A stretch of DNA of 64,000 nucleotides, taken from Tenericutes bacterium HGW-Tenericutes-1. GTDB taxonomy: Bacteria; Bacillota_I; Bacilli_A; Izemoplasmatales; Hujiaoplasmataceae. Below the pieces are notes generated by a model that worked only from the letters and a program-made list of their open reading frames with translations, made no database searches and was not told the DNA's origin. The stretch spans positions 1-64,000 of the forward strand of contig PGXM01000008.1 of assembly GCA_002839155.1 (NCBI GenBank). The letters run 5' to 3'. Positions within the stretch are counted from its first letter, which is position 1. The number at the start of each line of letters is the position of its first letter. The translations under genes were made by a program, and so were the position numbers. Of this stretch, positions 54,324 through 64,000 are shown one piece after another.

Positions 54324-55256
54324 ATGTCAGAGTTTACTTATTATAAACCTTATCATACATTAAATGATTTTTATTTAGAAAAATTTAAATCTAAAGTATT
54401 TAAGATTGCGCTTAACGGTGATTTTACTTGCCCTAACCGAGATGGCGTCATCTCAACAAAAGGTTGCATATTTTGTTCTGAAAAAGGATCTGGAGATTTT
54501 GCGGGAGATAAAACCGATACCTTAGAAGATCAATTTATAGTTATCAAAGCGATGATGGAACAAAAATGGCCAAATGGTAAAATGATTGCGTTTTTTCAAG
54601 CAAATACAAATACGTATGCTCCCATTGAAAAATTAAAATTTCTCTATGAAAAAGCATTAACGCTTGATAAAAATATCGTTGGATTATCGATTGCGACTCG
54701 TCCAGATTGTATCTCAAATGCAACACTTGATTATTTGACTGAACTGAATAACCGAACATTTTTAACCATAGAGTTAGGCTTACAAACCATCCATGAAACT
54801 ACGGCTTTATGGATGAATCGAGGGTACACCTTAGAAGTGTTTGATAAAACCGTTCGTTTGTTGCTATCAAAAAACATTCGTGTTGTCGTTCATATCATCA
54901 ATGGATTAAAAAATGAAACGAAAGAGATGATGCTTGACACGATTCGGTATCTCAATCAATTTAAAATTCATGGCATCAAAATTCATATGTTAAACATCCT
55001 GAAAAACACACCTTTAGAAACCGATTATTTATCCAGTCCATTTCCTGTATTAAGTTTAGAAGAATACGTCGATATTGTAACTTCTCAAATTGAAATCATG
55101 AATCCTGATTTCATTATAGAACGTCTCACGGGAGATGCTCCTAAAAATCTCCTGATTGAACCAAAATGGACATTAAAAAAATTTGTGGTAACCAATGAAA
55201 TTGACAAAATATTAAGGAAGAAATCAACGCATCAAGGAATCAAATATAAGCAATAG
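54324..55256 (+). CDS. Radical SAM protein, TIGR01212 / YhcC type
   Basis: This enzyme of about 310 residues has a [4Fe-4S] cluster and SAM chemistry. The cluster Cys are in the unusual spacing C-x12-C-x2-C (CPNRDG to CIFC), which defines the TIGR01212 group (YtqA, YhcC). Other landmarks are RPDCIS and ELGLQTIHE, which contact SAM. The reaction is not established for this group. The start is ATG at 54324 behind AGGTGA; GTG and ATG codons just before it would overlap the RBS. It is monocistronic, with a strong terminator. Confidence 0.9.
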   Translation: MSEFTYYKPYHTLNDFYLEKFKSKVFKIALNGDFTCPNRDGVISTKGCIFCSEKGSGDFAGDKTDTLEDQFIVIKAMMEQKWPNGKMIAFFQANTNTYAPIEKLKFLYEKALTLDKNIVGLSIATRPDCISNATLDYLTELNNRTFLTIELGLQTIHETTALWMNRGYTLEVFDKTVRLLLSKNIRVVVHIINGLKNETKEMMLDTIRYLNQFKIHGIKIHMLNILKNTPLETDYLSSPFPVLSLEEYVDIVTSQIEIMNPDFIIERLTGDAPKNLLIEPKWTLKKFVVTNEIDKILRKKSTHQGIKYKQ

Positions 55257-55282
55257 ATAATCGCTAAATATAAACGTTATAC

Positions 55283-55319
55283 AAAAAAAGAAGCAGGACA
55301 AATATGGCCCTGCTTTTTT
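55283..55319. terminator. Terminator between convergent genes
   Basis: AAGCAGG (55291-55297) pairs with CCTGCTT (55309-55315), with A-run and T-run on both sides. It serves the radical SAM gene and probably the LemA-like gene. Confidence 0.88.
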
Positions 55320-55322
55320 GAT

Positions 55323-55811
55323 TTATTCGTTATGAGTGTAATAAGGTTTTTTCTGCATTTTTAAAATATTTGCATAAAAATTAAAAGGAAAAATCGAAAT
55401 CAATTTGTTAAAACTTAAGATTTTACTATCAAGTATTCGACGCATTTCATGTAAATTATCATAGGTTTCAATCACATATTTATTGTCTTCATCTTCTTTA
55501 TCGACACTTTGAAAAGCTTCCATCACTAAATCAAGTAATTCCTTCTTTTCTAAAAACGGTAAATCTTTAATGACGACATTTTCGTATTTATCTAAAGATT
55601 CATTATGAACAACTTTTGAAATCAAATTCGTAGATTTTCGGAGTTCGATATCAAACTTTGATTGTTGCCGATATAAATCCTTATACGTGTTTCTTAAGCG
55701 CCGAGTAATTAAAATCGTCGCTACTGCGAGTGCACCTAATAAAACCAATGCTAAAATGGATACTTCAATGATTATATCCCAGCGTATCGCAAAAATAGCG
55801 TTATTATACAT
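55323..55811 (-). CDS. LemA-like membrane-anchored helical protein
   Basis: This 162-residue protein has one N-terminal membrane helix (about 12-35) and a cytoplasmic helical domain. The C-terminal part matches the LemA pattern: NLHEMRRILDSKI, then FNKLISIFPFNFYA and KKPYY, where LemA has YN-x-x-I-x-x-FP and a final aromatic pair. The function of LemA proteins is unknown. The ATG at 55811 lies behind AGGTGA. It follows metK closely, so it is probably in the metK operon. Confidence 0.7.
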   Translation of the reverse strand: MYNNAIFAIRWDIIIEVSILALVLLGALAVATILITRRLRNTYKDLYRQQSKFDIELRKSTNLISKVVHNESLDKYENVVIKDLPFLEKKELLDLVMEAFQSVDKEDEDNKYVIETYDNLHEMRRILDSKILSFNKLISIFPFNFYANILKMQKKPYYTHNE

Positions 55812-55820
55812 GAATTTCAC

Positions 55821-56981
55821 CTATTTCTTTATCAAGTATTTTTTTAATTCTTCAACTTTCGTTAATCTTTCCCACGGAAGATCTAAATCGGTTCTACCAA
55901 AATGACCATAAGCAGCAGTTTGTTGATAGATGGGAGCTTTTAATTCTAACATATTTATAATTGCTTTAGGGCGTAAATCAAAATGTTTTTGAACAATTTG
56001 ACTAATTTCATCATCGGGCAATTTTCCAGTACCAAAAGTATTAATTCCAATCGACGTTGGTTTAGCAACTCCAATAGCATAAGAAATTTGAATCTCTAAC
56101 TCGTCGGCTAATCCTGCTGCTACGAGATTTTTAGCGACAAATCTAGCCGCATAAGCTGCACTTCTGTCCACTTTTGAAGGATCTTTTCCTGAAAAAGCTC
56201 CACCACCATGATGGGCTTTTCCTCCATACGTGTCAACGATAATCTTTCTTCCCGTTAATCCGGTATCGCCAGAGGGGCCCCCAATAACGAAACGTCCCGT
56301 TGGATTGACTAATATTTCGGTATTGTCATCAATCAAATACGAAGGAATCACTTCTTCAATGACATGTTTCTTGATGTCTCGATAGATTTCAGCATGTGTT
56401 ACTTGTGGACTGTGTTGACAAGAGACCAAGACCTTATCAATCCGAATAAATTTTCCAGTATCATCAAATTGACAAGTTACTTGAGTTTTTCCATCAGGAC
56501 GTAGATAAGATAAAGTTCCATTTTTGCGAACAGCTGATAAACGTCTTGCCAATTTATGTGCAAACATAATAGCTACAGGCATGTACTCTTCAGTTTCATT
56601 GGTTGCGTAACCAAACATCATACCTTGGTCACCTGCACCTTGCTCGTGCGATGTTGAATCATCAACACCCATTGCAATATCAGGTGACTGGCTATTAATT
56701 GAGACTAGTACCGCTAAGTTTTCAGCGTCAAACCCATATTTGCCACGATCATATCCAATTTCTGTCACTTTTTGGCGAACAATTTTCTGAATATCCACAT
56801 AAGTTGAAGTTGTAATTTCACCGGCGACTAAGACTAATCCAGTTGCGACTAAAGTTTCACAGGCAACGCGTGCATTGGGATCATCAGCTAAGATAGCATC
56901 CAATATTGCGTCACTAATTTGGTCAGCGATTTTATCGGGATGCCCTTCAGTAACTGACTCCGAAGTAAAATATTTATACAT
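55821..56981 (-). CDS. metK: S-adenosylmethionine synthetase
   Basis: This 386-residue enzyme makes SAM from ATP and methionine. Signatures are [18 protein letters not shown] at the N-terminus, [12 protein letters not shown] (about 114-125) and [19 protein letters not shown] (about 252-270). Length is normal. The RBS AGGAG is good. It lies 11 bases behind the HD-domain membrane protein gene. No SAM riboswitch is visible in front of it, so it is transcribed from upstream genes. Confidence 0.98.
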   Translation of the reverse strand: MYKYFTSESVTEGHPDKIADQISDAILDAILADDPNARVACETLVATGLVLVAGEITTSTYVDIQKIVRQKVTEIGYDRGKYGFDAENLAVLVSINSQSPDIAMGVDDSTSHEQGAGDQGMMFGYATNETEEYMPVAIMFAHKLARRLSAVRKNGTLSYLRPDGKTQVTCQFDDTGKFIRIDKVLVSCQHSPQVTHAEIYRDIKKHVIEEVIPSYLIDDNTEILVNPTGRFVIGGPSGDTGLTGRKIIVDTYGGKAHHGGGAFSGKDPSKVDRSAAYAARFVAKNLVAAGLADELEIQISYAIGVAKPTSIGINTFGTGKLPDDEISQIVQKHFDLRPKAIINMLELKAPIYQQTAAYGHFGRTDLDLPWERLTKVEELKKYLIKK

Positions 56982-56992
56982 AAATAAAGCTC

Positions 56993-58594
56993 CTATTCTT
57001 TGGTTAATTTATAATACAGCGATTCGAAATCTTCACCATATTTGATAAATCTATCTAAAATTTGTGAATCAAAATACGGATAAAATTCAAGTTGTAGTAA
57101 ATCAATGGCTCGAGCATGTTTTAATCCGCGTTTATAGTTTCGGTCTTGCCTTAATATTTCATACATATGGGACAATAAAATGACTTGCGATTCGCGGTTA
57201 TTTTGTATCCCATTCATCTCTTTGATGAAATCTGAGTTTGCATTTTTCTCAAAATGGGCTCTCACTATTTCTTCAGCTTTTTGATCAAGTTGTAATCGTT
57301 TGATGATAACAGAACCAATCATCGTTTTTTCTTTAATTTTTTTGAAGTCTGATTCATCTAATACTTCTTTATCATCGTAATCTTCTAATGTTAACAATGA
57401 TTTTTTATCGATATGAATCGTTGAAAAATCATAGATTTCTTTGCATAGTTTTGGCGAGAATCCTAGGTAGTTCCCAAGTCTTGATGCAATATCTGCAACA
57501 CGTTTCGCAGATAAATCATACTGAATGTCTAAATCAGCACTTCCAGGTCGTTTATAAACGCTAATGACATCAAAAACATCAGTTACAACCGATTTAAAAT
57601 CTTTTTCCATGGATCTTCGTTTAATCAATTCCTCTTTGCGCTTATTGTTCATATCTTCAGAAATCTTCGCAGTCGAATAAAGCGCAATCATAAAGATTGC
57701 TAAGACAATCGTTCTTAAGATAATATCAATGATGATGGGGCCTCTAATATAGTTAATCAAGGTCGCAAAATCATTTGCATACAATATCACAGGATACAAT
57801 ATCGTCACATGTACAATGGTCATCAAGATAATCGCAACTTTAAAAATAAGCTTTAATAGTTTTGAATCTTGATATAAAGCTAATACAACTAAAGAAAAAT
57901 AGATTAACGAATATCCTGCTTGTGAAATACTGAAGAAAGCTGAATCCGTTAAATTACCGATTGTTAATCTTAATTTTGTATAAACAACAATCGCCATCAT
58001 TAAAATATAGACTGCTGAGATATATTCAGCCATTTGTTGTTTTTGAAGGGTTTTGGGTTCTTCATGAATTATTTTTCGAATCGATAAATTCGTAAAAAAC
58101 ATCACTAAGAAGAAAATAAATGACAATATTAAATTTACACTAAGGTTGACACCTTCAGACCCAATCATCGTAAAGATTAAGAACACAACGTTTGTAATCC
58201 AAAGAATATTTTTTATGACAAGGTTTTTTCGATAAAGAACCGACGTTTCGTCTAAAATATCGACACCCGCTTCGAAACTGAAGCGATTCGTAAGAAATTG
58301 ACCTATATGCATCCAAAATTCTGAAAAACGACTTTTATTTTCTAACGCTTTTTGATCTCGATTCGAAGACACTTTTTTTTCGTCAAATTTGTTTTTATAG
58401 GATTGAATTCGAAAGAAATCAACTAATTTGTCAGCGAAGGATTTCTTTTTTGAAACTTTTTTGGAAGTAACCGAGTCGAAATATTCATCAATCTTATCTG
58501 GTTCAGATTTTTTGACTTCTTTGGTATATTTACGACGTTGAGTCGTGTCATTTTTACGAAAGAATTCGTCTAATGTTTTCTCACGATTGTCCAT
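56993..58594 (-). CDS. Membrane protein with degenerate HD-type domain
   Basis: This 533-residue protein has a charged N-terminal cytoplasmic segment (1-105), six membrane helices (about 125-310) and a C-terminal domain (about 345-530) that resembles HD-GYP phosphodiesterases. The usual LHDIGKI reads IHIDKKSL, the second motif is GSVIIKRL, and HHExxDGxGYP is reduced to AHFEKNAN. Metal ligands are therefore mostly lost, and it may sense rather than cleave a nucleotide. Cyclic di-GMP may be relevant, because this window also has a GGDEF cyclase. It has a strong AAGGAGGTG RBS and lies 11 bases ahead of metK. Confidence 0.65.
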   Translation of the reverse strand: MDNREKTLDEFFRKNDTTQRRKYTKEVKKSEPDKIDEYFDSVTSKKVSKKKSFADKLVDFFRIQSYKNKFDEKKVSSNRDQKALENKSRFSEFWMHIGQFLTNRFSFEAGVDILDETSVLYRKNLVIKNILWITNVVFLIFTMIGSEGVNLSVNLILSFIFFLVMFFTNLSIRKIIHEEPKTLQKQQMAEYISAVYILMMAIVVYTKLRLTIGNLTDSAFFSISQAGYSLIYFSLVVLALYQDSKLLKLIFKVAIILMTIVHVTILYPVILYANDFATLINYIRGPIIIDIILRTIVLAIFMIALYSTAKISEDMNNKRKEELIKRRSMEKDFKSVVTDVFDVISVYKRPGSADLDIQYDLSAKRVADIASRLGNYLGFSPKLCKEIYDFSTIHIDKKSLLTLEDYDDKEVLDESDFKKIKEKTMIGSVIIKRLQLDQKAEEIVRAHFEKNANSDFIKEMNGIQNNRESQVILLSHMYEILRQDRNYKRGLKHARAIDLLQLEFYPYFDSQILDRFIKYGEDFESLYYKLTKE

Positions 58595-58629
58595 ATAAGT
58601 TTCACCTCCTTCAATGAAGTTTTATTGAA

Positions 58630-59190
58630 TTAGAATAATTTGGGTGTTTCAATCACATTTGGATCTTTTTTGGCTTCTAATTCATTTTCAATTTGCGCAA
58701 CACGTGTTGATGCTGCTGCAGCTATCGCACCAACGATATCGTCTAGGAATGTATGACAAATTCCTTCTTTATGTTTTCCAGCATCATTCAGTCTAGCAAT
58801 CGCCATCGGTTTATTCACGTCTATATCACCAAAATTGGTTTTACCAATGGTGCCGTATAAACCAGCGAGTTCCAAACCAAATAATTCATCGATTCCAAAC
58901 ATTCCTAAATCAGAGGCTAATATCTCTTGAATCGGCCCTTTAAACGCTTTTTCTTCAGTTAATCGATCAATTTCAGCACCGAGTTGTAATAAGTGAAAAA
59001 CATCACGAAGTGATAGAATTTTCTCCACTGACTCTCTACATTCAAGTAATGAAATATCGGGTTTCCAACGGGACTGTTGACGAAATGCAATTTCAGCGAT
59101 TTCATCGATGGAGACGCCTCTTTCGGTTAGTTTTTCAACATTCATTGCGTACATTTCTTCTCTAGAAAATAAGTTTTTTTGACGATTCAT
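58630..59190 (-). CDS. PgpA/YutG-like phosphatase
   Basis: This 186-residue protein matches the Bacillus YutG form of phosphatidylglycerophosphatase A. Landmarks are TERGVSIDEIAEIAF near the N-terminus, SDLGMFGIDE in the middle and the active-site-like CHTFLDDIVGAIAAAAS near the C-terminus. Unlike E. coli PgpA, it has no strong membrane helices. The role in phospholipid synthesis is inferred. The RBS AAGGAGG is ideal. It lies 35 bases ahead of the HD-domain membrane protein gene. Confidence 0.85.
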   Translation of the reverse strand: MNRQKNLFSREEMYAMNVEKLTERGVSIDEIAEIAFRQQSRWKPDISLLECRESVEKILSLRDVFHLLQLGAEIDRLTEEKAFKGPIQEILASDLGMFGIDELFGLELAGLYGTIGKTNFGDIDVNKPMAIARLNDAGKHKEGICHTFLDDIVGAIAAAASTRVAQIENELEAKKDPNVIETPKLF

Positions 59191-59271
59191 GGGTATCCTC
59201 CTTAAAATGGATGACCAATCTAATTAAATGCATAATAACATATTATAACATAATATTGTGCTGAAAAATAT

Positions 59272-60213
59272 CTATTTTAAGAGTTTCCCAACATAAAAAA
59301 CACTTTTTCCAGCACCATTCATATAGGACTTTATATCCATCATATTTCTTCCGGAAGGTTGAACCGTTTTTAAGATAATAAAGCCATTTTTGACTTTGAT
59401 ATAAACTTCACCTTTAATAATATCCGCAACAGCACCAATCGGAATATCACTATATTGATTATCTTGCATATGAGCAATGCTTACCTCATAAACTTTTATC
59501 TTCAATCCATCTATTTCTAGGTGGGCAACTGGCCAAGGATTAAAAGCACGTACGTGGTTATAAACAGCTTCAGCTGTCTGTGTGAAATCCAGTAATTCTT
59601 CTTCTGGTTTGATTGTCCATGCGAAACTAACTAATGATTCATCTTGAGGATAGGATTTGATTTTGTTTTCTTGAATTAAACTTAATGTTTCAAGCAACAA
59701 TTTAGTTCCAATTACTGATAATTTTGATTCAATCGTACCGACGTTATCGTGTGGTTCAACCGGAATTTCTTCTTGTAATAGAAGTTCGCCAGCATCCATT
59801 TTTAAAGCCATATACATTATGGTAACGCCAGTTGTTGAGTCACCGTTTTTAATGGCGGTATGCATAGGAGATCCTCCACGGTACTTAGGAAGTAATGATG
59901 CGTGGACATTGATGCACTTATATTTTGGGTATTCCAAAATCGCTTTTGGAATCATTTGTCCAAAAGCTGCGACGATTATCACATCTGGAGATTCATCAAG
60001 AACCCTTTGATAATCAACTTTGATTTTCTCTGGTTGAAATAACTTAAGTCCTTTTGATAATGCAAACTCTTTGACGGGAGACGGTTTTAACACTTGTTTT
60101 CTTCCGAAAGGTCTGTCTGGTTGTGTCACAACGAGACTAACCTCGTGATGGCTTAATAATCCCGCTAAAATCGGTACTGAAAAATCAGTGGTGCCCATAA
60201 ATACGATTTTCAT
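59272..60213 (-). CDS. fmt: Methionyl-tRNA formyltransferase
   Basis: This 313-residue enzyme formylates initiator Met-tRNA with 10-formyl-tetrahydrofolate. Landmarks are VFMGTTDFSVPIL at the start, the formyl-folate-binding NVHASLLPKYRGGSP (about 108-122) and the late AFNPWP, which opens the C-terminal tRNA-binding domain. Length is normal. It follows priA by 13 bases, the usual priA-fmt order of Firmicutes. The RBS is AAGGAGTG. Confidence 0.97.
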   Translation of the reverse strand: MKIVFMGTTDFSVPILAGLLSHHEVSLVVTQPDRPFGRKQVLKPSPVKEFALSKGLKLFQPEKIKVDYQRVLDESPDVIIVAAFGQMIPKAILEYPKYKCINVHASLLPKYRGGSPMHTAIKNGDSTTGVTIMYMALKMDAGELLLQEEIPVEPHDNVGTIESKLSVIGTKLLLETLSLIQENKIKSYPQDESLVSFAWTIKPEEELLDFTQTAEAVYNHVRAFNPWPVAHLEIDGLKIKVYEVSIAHMQDNQYSDIPIGAVADIIKGEVYIKVKNGFIILKTVQPSGRNMMDIKSYMNGAGKSVFYVGKLLK

Positions 60214-60226
60214 ATTAAATCACTCC

Positions 60227-62572
60227 TTACATCGGTGTCTTATCGACAGTTATATAAATTTGATCGGTTTGATATTGATCAATGATATCGAATAAAACAT
60301 CATCAAGGGTAGGTTCTTTCCGATATTTAACGAGTATTTGACATTGATACTTATTTTTAATTCGTGAAACTTGTGGTAAAACTGGACCTAAGATGATGGC
60401 ATCTTCAGTCAGTTTATTTCGTAAGAGTTTAACAATTTCTCGTCCTCTTAAAAAGACATCTCTAACATTTTCACCACTAATCACTAATTGAGTTAAAAAA
60501 TAAAACGGGATATAACGTGCAAGTTTACGAATTTGCATTTCATAGTTATAAAAACCAATATAATCATTTTCAACTGCGTATTTAATCGCATAATGGTCCG
60601 GATTAAAGACTTGAACGATGACCTCGCCAGCCAAGGCATGTCTTCCGGCTCTCCCAGACACTTGCACGATTAACTGAAATGTCTTTTCTGGGGCACGAAA
60701 ATCAGCGTTAAATAAATTACCATCGGCTTGGATAATCCCAACTAATGTGACGTTCGGATAATCAAGGCCTTTTGCAATCATTTGAGTGCCAATTAAAATA
60801 TCGCCATCCATCTCAAATTCATTCAATAATTTCTCATGGGCATTTTTTTTGCGGGTTGTATCATTATCCATTCTAACAATGCGGGCAGTTGGAAATAGTG
60901 ACTGAATTTCATACTCTATTTTTTGAGTTCCAGTTCCCATGAATTTGAGTTCTTCACTACCACACTTAGAACACGTTTTATGAATGTCTTCTTTGTGACC
61001 GCAATAGTGACATTTCAAAGAATGATCGATTTCATGATAGGCAAGTGAGATATCGCAATTAGGGCATTGAGCGACATGACCGCAATTGCGACAGATGACA
61101 AACGTCGAATATCCACGGCGATTTATTAATAGAATAGTTTGTTCTTTCTTTGATAATCTTTGTTCGATTGCGTTTTGTAATTCTTTTGAAATGGTACTTA
61201 AGTTCCCTGATTTAAACTCATTTTTCATATCAACAACAAAGACTTTCGGCATGTCGATATTTTGGGCTCTTTTCGGTAACTCTAGTAATTTAAAATAACC
61301 TCTTTTATATCTTGCATAGGTTTCAACATTGGGTGTCGCAGATCCTAAAATAACTGGACATTGATAGTGATTTGCGCGGTGCAATACAACATCAACAGCG
61401 TAATATTTAGGCATATCTTCTTGTTTATATGTTGATTCATGACACTCATCTACAACAATCAATCCAAGATTGGTAAACGGCGCAAAACAGGCGCTTCTAG
61501 CACCTACGGCTATTTTCGCTTCTTGTCTAATTATCTTACGCCATTCATCATATTTTTCGCCAATTGATAAACCAGAATGAAGAATTGCGACTTGATTATG
61601 AAACCTGCCTTTAAACCGACTAACCATCATGGGGGTTAAGGCAATTTCAGGGACTAAAAAGATGACTTCCTTATTGAGTTTTAAAACTGCCTCGATGGCA
61701 GCTAAATAGATTTCCGTTTTCCCAGAACCTGTCACGCCGTGAAGTAAAAACGTGGTTTGTTCGTGGAGTGACTTTAGAATTTCATCTAAAGCAGTTTGTT
61801 GATCTTCATTTAAATCAACCAGTTTATCTTTTGGCTCTTGAATTGATTCGATTTCTCGGTAGACTTCTTGATTAATCACTTGAATGACTTTTTTTGATTC
61901 GAGTGTTTTAACGATAGAGGATGTTAATCCTAAAGCATCTAAAATTTCTTGATAAAGTCCCGTCCGATTAGGCAATGTTTTTAAATGCTCAATCATCTTT
62001 AAATGCTTTTCGGATTTCGCGATGTGATTTGGGTCAATCAACTTAATAATCTTTTTATATTGAGGTCGTGATTTTGATTGAATATCATAGCTTTGGCGAA
62101 TAACATTATTTTTTATAGCTAACTTTATTTCTTTCGCGTGGTCAATCAAAGATTTATCAAAAATAAGGGTTGAAGTATTTTCAAAAAAGGGACGTAATTC
62201 AGGAGGTAATTGATCTTCATCGATAACAGTAAGTCTTGTGGTATAAACCGCTTTTAAAGCTGCTGGTAGCATGGTTTCTAACACCTTGATAAGCATTGTG
62301 GTCGTTTCTATCGAGATGACTTTTGCCAGTTCGATTAATTCTTTTGTAATATATGGTTCAATATCTAAAACATTGATAATGGGTTTTAGTTCCTTTGTGT
62401 AATCCGGATTTTCAGTTATATCAATACAAAAACCCATCAATTCTCTAGAGCCAAATGGGACGATGACTCTCGCCCCAATTTCTAGCACGGATTCTAGAAC
62501 AGGTGGTATTTGATAATCAAATAATTTATCGACGGCTTTTGCAGGAACATCAACTAATATTTTTGCGATCAA
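60227..62572 (-). CDS. priA: Primosomal protein N' (replication restart helicase)
   Basis: This 781-residue 3'-5' helicase reloads the replisome at stalled forks. An N-terminal DNA-binding domain (1-110) is followed by a helicase core with HGVTGSGKTEIY (Walker A, about 278-289) and VDECHES. The double zinc finger CRNCG, CPNC, CHYCG, CSKCG lies at about 490-540, and VSGRAGR is motif VI. The start codon is TTG at 62572, behind GAGGTG. Length is normal. Confidence 0.97.
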   Translation of the reverse strand: MIAKILVDVPAKAVDKLFDYQIPPVLESVLEIGARVIVPFGSRELMGFCIDITENPDYTKELKPIINVLDIEPYITKELIELAKVISIETTTMLIKVLETMLPAALKAVYTTRLTVIDEDQLPPELRPFFENTSTLIFDKSLIDHAKEIKLAIKNNVIRQSYDIQSKSRPQYKKIIKLIDPNHIAKSEKHLKMIEHLKTLPNRTGLYQEILDALGLTSSIVKTLESKKVIQVINQEVYREIESIQEPKDKLVDLNEDQQTALDEILKSLHEQTTFLLHGVTGSGKTEIYLAAIEAVLKLNKEVIFLVPEIALTPMMVSRFKGRFHNQVAILHSGLSIGEKYDEWRKIIRQEAKIAVGARSACFAPFTNLGLIVVDECHESTYKQEDMPKYYAVDVVLHRANHYQCPVILGSATPNVETYARYKRGYFKLLELPKRAQNIDMPKVFVVDMKNEFKSGNLSTISKELQNAIEQRLSKKEQTILLINRRGYSTFVICRNCGHVAQCPNCDISLAYHEIDHSLKCHYCGHKEDIHKTCSKCGSEELKFMGTGTQKIEYEIQSLFPTARIVRMDNDTTRKKNAHEKLLNEFEMDGDILIGTQMIAKGLDYPNVTLVGIIQADGNLFNADFRAPEKTFQLIVQVSGRAGRHALAGEVIVQVFNPDHYAIKYAVENDYIGFYNYEMQIRKLARYIPFYFLTQLVISGENVRDVFLRGREIVKLLRNKLTEDAIILGPVLPQVSRIKNKYQCQILVKYRKEPTLDDVLFDIIDQYQTDQIYITVDKTPM

Positions 62573-62689
62573 ATTATCACCTCACTTTATTAAATAGTAT
62601 ATCACACTTAAGGATTCAAAAAAAGCCAAACTACGATAACTACCTCCATAATTTATGAAATGATTCACAATAAATTTTGGCTCATTCGT

Positions 62690-62718
62690 TTGCATAATCT
62701 TTGTCAATTGTGTATAAT
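62690..62718 (+). promoter_or_regulatory. Sigma-A promoter of the RNase J gene
   Basis: TTGCAT (62690-62695), a 17-base spacer and a perfect TATAAT (62713-62718). The start point would be near 62725. Confidence 0.85.
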
Positions 62719-62772
62719 ACTCATGAGGATTAAACATTCCATAGATAAATGAAAGGATATATTAATAACACC

Positions 62773-64000
62773 ATGCAAAATGAGATATTAAATTTCGGAG
62801 AAGTCGGGATTTTTGCACTTGGTGGTTTAGGAGAAGTCGGAAAGAACATGTACTGCGTCCAATATCAGGACGAATTAGTCATCATTGACTCAGGACTTTT
62901 ATTTCCTGATGAGTTTTTGATGGGTATTGATTATGTCATTCCCGATTATACTTATCTCGTAGAAAACCAAGATAAAATCAAGGCATTAATTATTACACAC
63001 GGTCATGAAGACCACATTGGCGCGATTCCATTTTTACTAAGACAGGTCAAAATTCCTGTCATTTATGCGAATGGGCTCGCAATCGGCTTAATCAAAGCCA
63101 AATTAGAAGATCATCGAGGATTAAAAGCGAATATTGTTGAATACCATGAAGGTACTCCTATTAAGTTCAACCATATCACCTTAGATTTTTTTAGGACGAA
63201 TCATTCAATACCAGATTCTCATGGCATTGCGATTCGAACGAAAGAAGGAATTGTCGTTCATACCGGAGACTTCAAATTCGATTTTACGCCGACATTCCAA
63301 GACGCCAGTTACCATACAATTGCAAAGCTCGGACAAGAAGGTGTTTTATGCTTACTATCTGATTCAACGAACGTCGAATTAGAAGATTTCACCACTTCTG
63401 AAAAAGTTGTTTCTGAAACGATTCATGAATTATTTGAAAACATTCATGGTCGCGTCATTATCGCAACTTTTGCTTCTAATATCCACCGGGTCCAACAAAT
63501 CGTTGAAGCCAGCGTAAAAACAAAACGAAAAATTGCCGTCTTCGGACGTTCCATGGAAAAAAACATTGAAGTTGGTATCCAAATGGGCTATATCAAAGCG
63601 CCTGAAGGAACTTTCATTTATGGACGAGAAGTGGGTCAAACAGACCGAAAAAACTTAACCATTCTTTGTACCGGCTCTCAAGGTGAACCTTTGGCAGCCT
63701 TGTCAAGAATTGCTTCTGGTTCACATAAACAAATTTCTTTAATTCCTGGCGATACTGTCATCTTGTCTTCTTCTCCGATTCCTGGCAACCAAGAATCGGT
63801 CAATAAGACCATTAACTTACTGTATAAGGCTGGGGCCGTTGTCATCACTCAGTCTCCATTCGCTGACGTTCATGCTTCAGGTCATGCCGGTCAAAACGAA
63901 CAAAAATTGATGTTGAAATTATTGAATCCTAAATATTTTATGCCAATCCATGGTGAATATCGCATGTTAAAAAAACATGCTCAATTGGGGATTGATACCG
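62773..64000 (+). CDS. rnj: Ribonuclease J (5' part, runs off the window)
   Basis: The 409 residues visible are the metallo-beta-lactamase and beta-CASP core of RNase J, a 5'-3' exo- and endonuclease central to RNA decay in Firmicutes. The N-terminus has [13 protein letters not shown], the metal motif HGHEDHIG (about 76-83), VHTGDFKFD and SDSTNVE. The late [10 protein letters not shown] and PIHGEYRML are beta-CASP motifs. It was identified by translating from ATG 62773. AAAGGA lies unusually far (about 15 bases) from this ATG. The C-terminal domain is outside the window. RNase J1 versus J2 cannot be decided. Confidence 0.95.
   Translation, partial: MQNEILNFGEVGIFALGGLGEVGKNMYCVQYQDELVIIDSGLLFPDEFLMGIDYVIPDYTYLVENQDKIKALIITHGHEDHIGAIPFLLRQVKIPVIYANGLAIGLIKAKLEDHRGLKANIVEYHEGTPIKFNHITLDFFRTNHSIPDSHGIAIRTKEGIVVHTGDFKFDFTPTFQDASYHTIAKLGQEGVLCLLSDSTNVELEDFTTSEKVVSETIHELFENIHGRVIIATFASNIHRVQQIVEASVKTKRKIAVFGRSMEKNIEVGIQMGYIKAPEGTFIYGREVGQTDRKNLTILCTGSQGEPLAALSRIASGSHKQISLIPGDTVILSSSPIPGNQESVNKTINLLYKAGAVVITQSPFADVHASGHAGQNEQKLMLKLLNPKYFMPIHGEYRMLKKHAQLGIDT

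Noticed and set aside
56982-56992. A SAM riboswitch in front of metK
   Set aside because: Only 11 bases separate metK from the upstream gene, and no S-box motif is visible there.

Overview
The window is AT-rich, gene-dense bacterial DNA and reads as low-GC Firmicutes or Mollicutes-like chromosome. Support comes from AAGGAGG-type ribosome sites, a T-box leader, an FMN riboswitch, two-residue-type ECF S components, and the gene orders secG-rnr-smpB-ssrA and comFA-comFC-hpf-secA-prfB. prfB (release factor 2) is present, genes such as gpmI and the tetR gene end in TGA, and conserved proteins read through without internal TGA. UGA is therefore a stop codon, unlike in Mycoplasma or Spiroplasma. An Acholeplasma-, Izemoplasma- or Haloplasma-like lineage within Bacilli is my inference; the species is not recognised.

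Layout. Positions 1-6370 hold a secreted sialate-O-acetylesterase-like lipoprotein (minus strand), then plus-strand genes for a cold-shock protein, a PAS-GGDEF diguanylate cyclase, a membrane-anchored NAGPA-domain protein and a GT2-GtrA glycosyltransferase. Positions 6384-16068 are an accessory block: an esterase, a tetR-sugar transporter-glycosyltransferase-like operon, a nucleotidyltransferase with a possible leader peptide, a PrsW-like protease and unassigned membrane proteins. Positions 16558-23256 carry tmRNA, smpB, rnr, secG, eno and gpmI. A GH13 glucan enzyme follows on the plus strand. Positions 25509-34841 carry an ECF vitamin transporter, ung, phosphoglucomutase, a nitroreductase, a PfkB kinase, a phosphodiesterase, an FMN-riboswitch riboflavin transporter, a cyclase and a lipoprotein. 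Positions 34929-50604 hold glgP, a fused glgD-glgA, glgC, glgB, recX, yitT, prfB, secA, hpf, a mini-comFC and comFA. The rest is leuS with its T-box, a DUF1189-like protein, a radical SAM protein, a LemA-like protein, metK, a degenerate HD-domain membrane protein, a PgpA-like phosphatase, fmt, priA and the start of RNase J.

How the parts work together. The strongest theme is alpha-glucan and central sugar metabolism. GlgC supplies ADP-glucose, a fused GlgD-GlgA polymerises it, GlgB branches it, GlgP and a GH13 enzyme break it down, a phosphohexomutase links it to glycolysis, and gpmI and eno continue downwards. Three sites matching the CcpA cre consensus at 13 or 14 of 14 positions lie in front of the tetR-transporter operon, between gpmI and the GH13 gene, and in front of glgP. 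A weaker one lies in front of an unidentified transporter-like gene. They suggest one catabolite-controlled sugar network, although ccpA itself is not in the window.

Most of the window is ordinary chromosome. The unusual items are the GlgD-GlgA fusion and its place behind secA-prfB, a transmembrane reading frame directly behind the esterase stop codon, a riboflavin transporter enlarged by a duplicated membrane module, a ComFC reduced to its zinc ribbon, a prfB with the frameshift site resolved in frame, and a possible leader peptide coupled to a nucleotidyltransferase.
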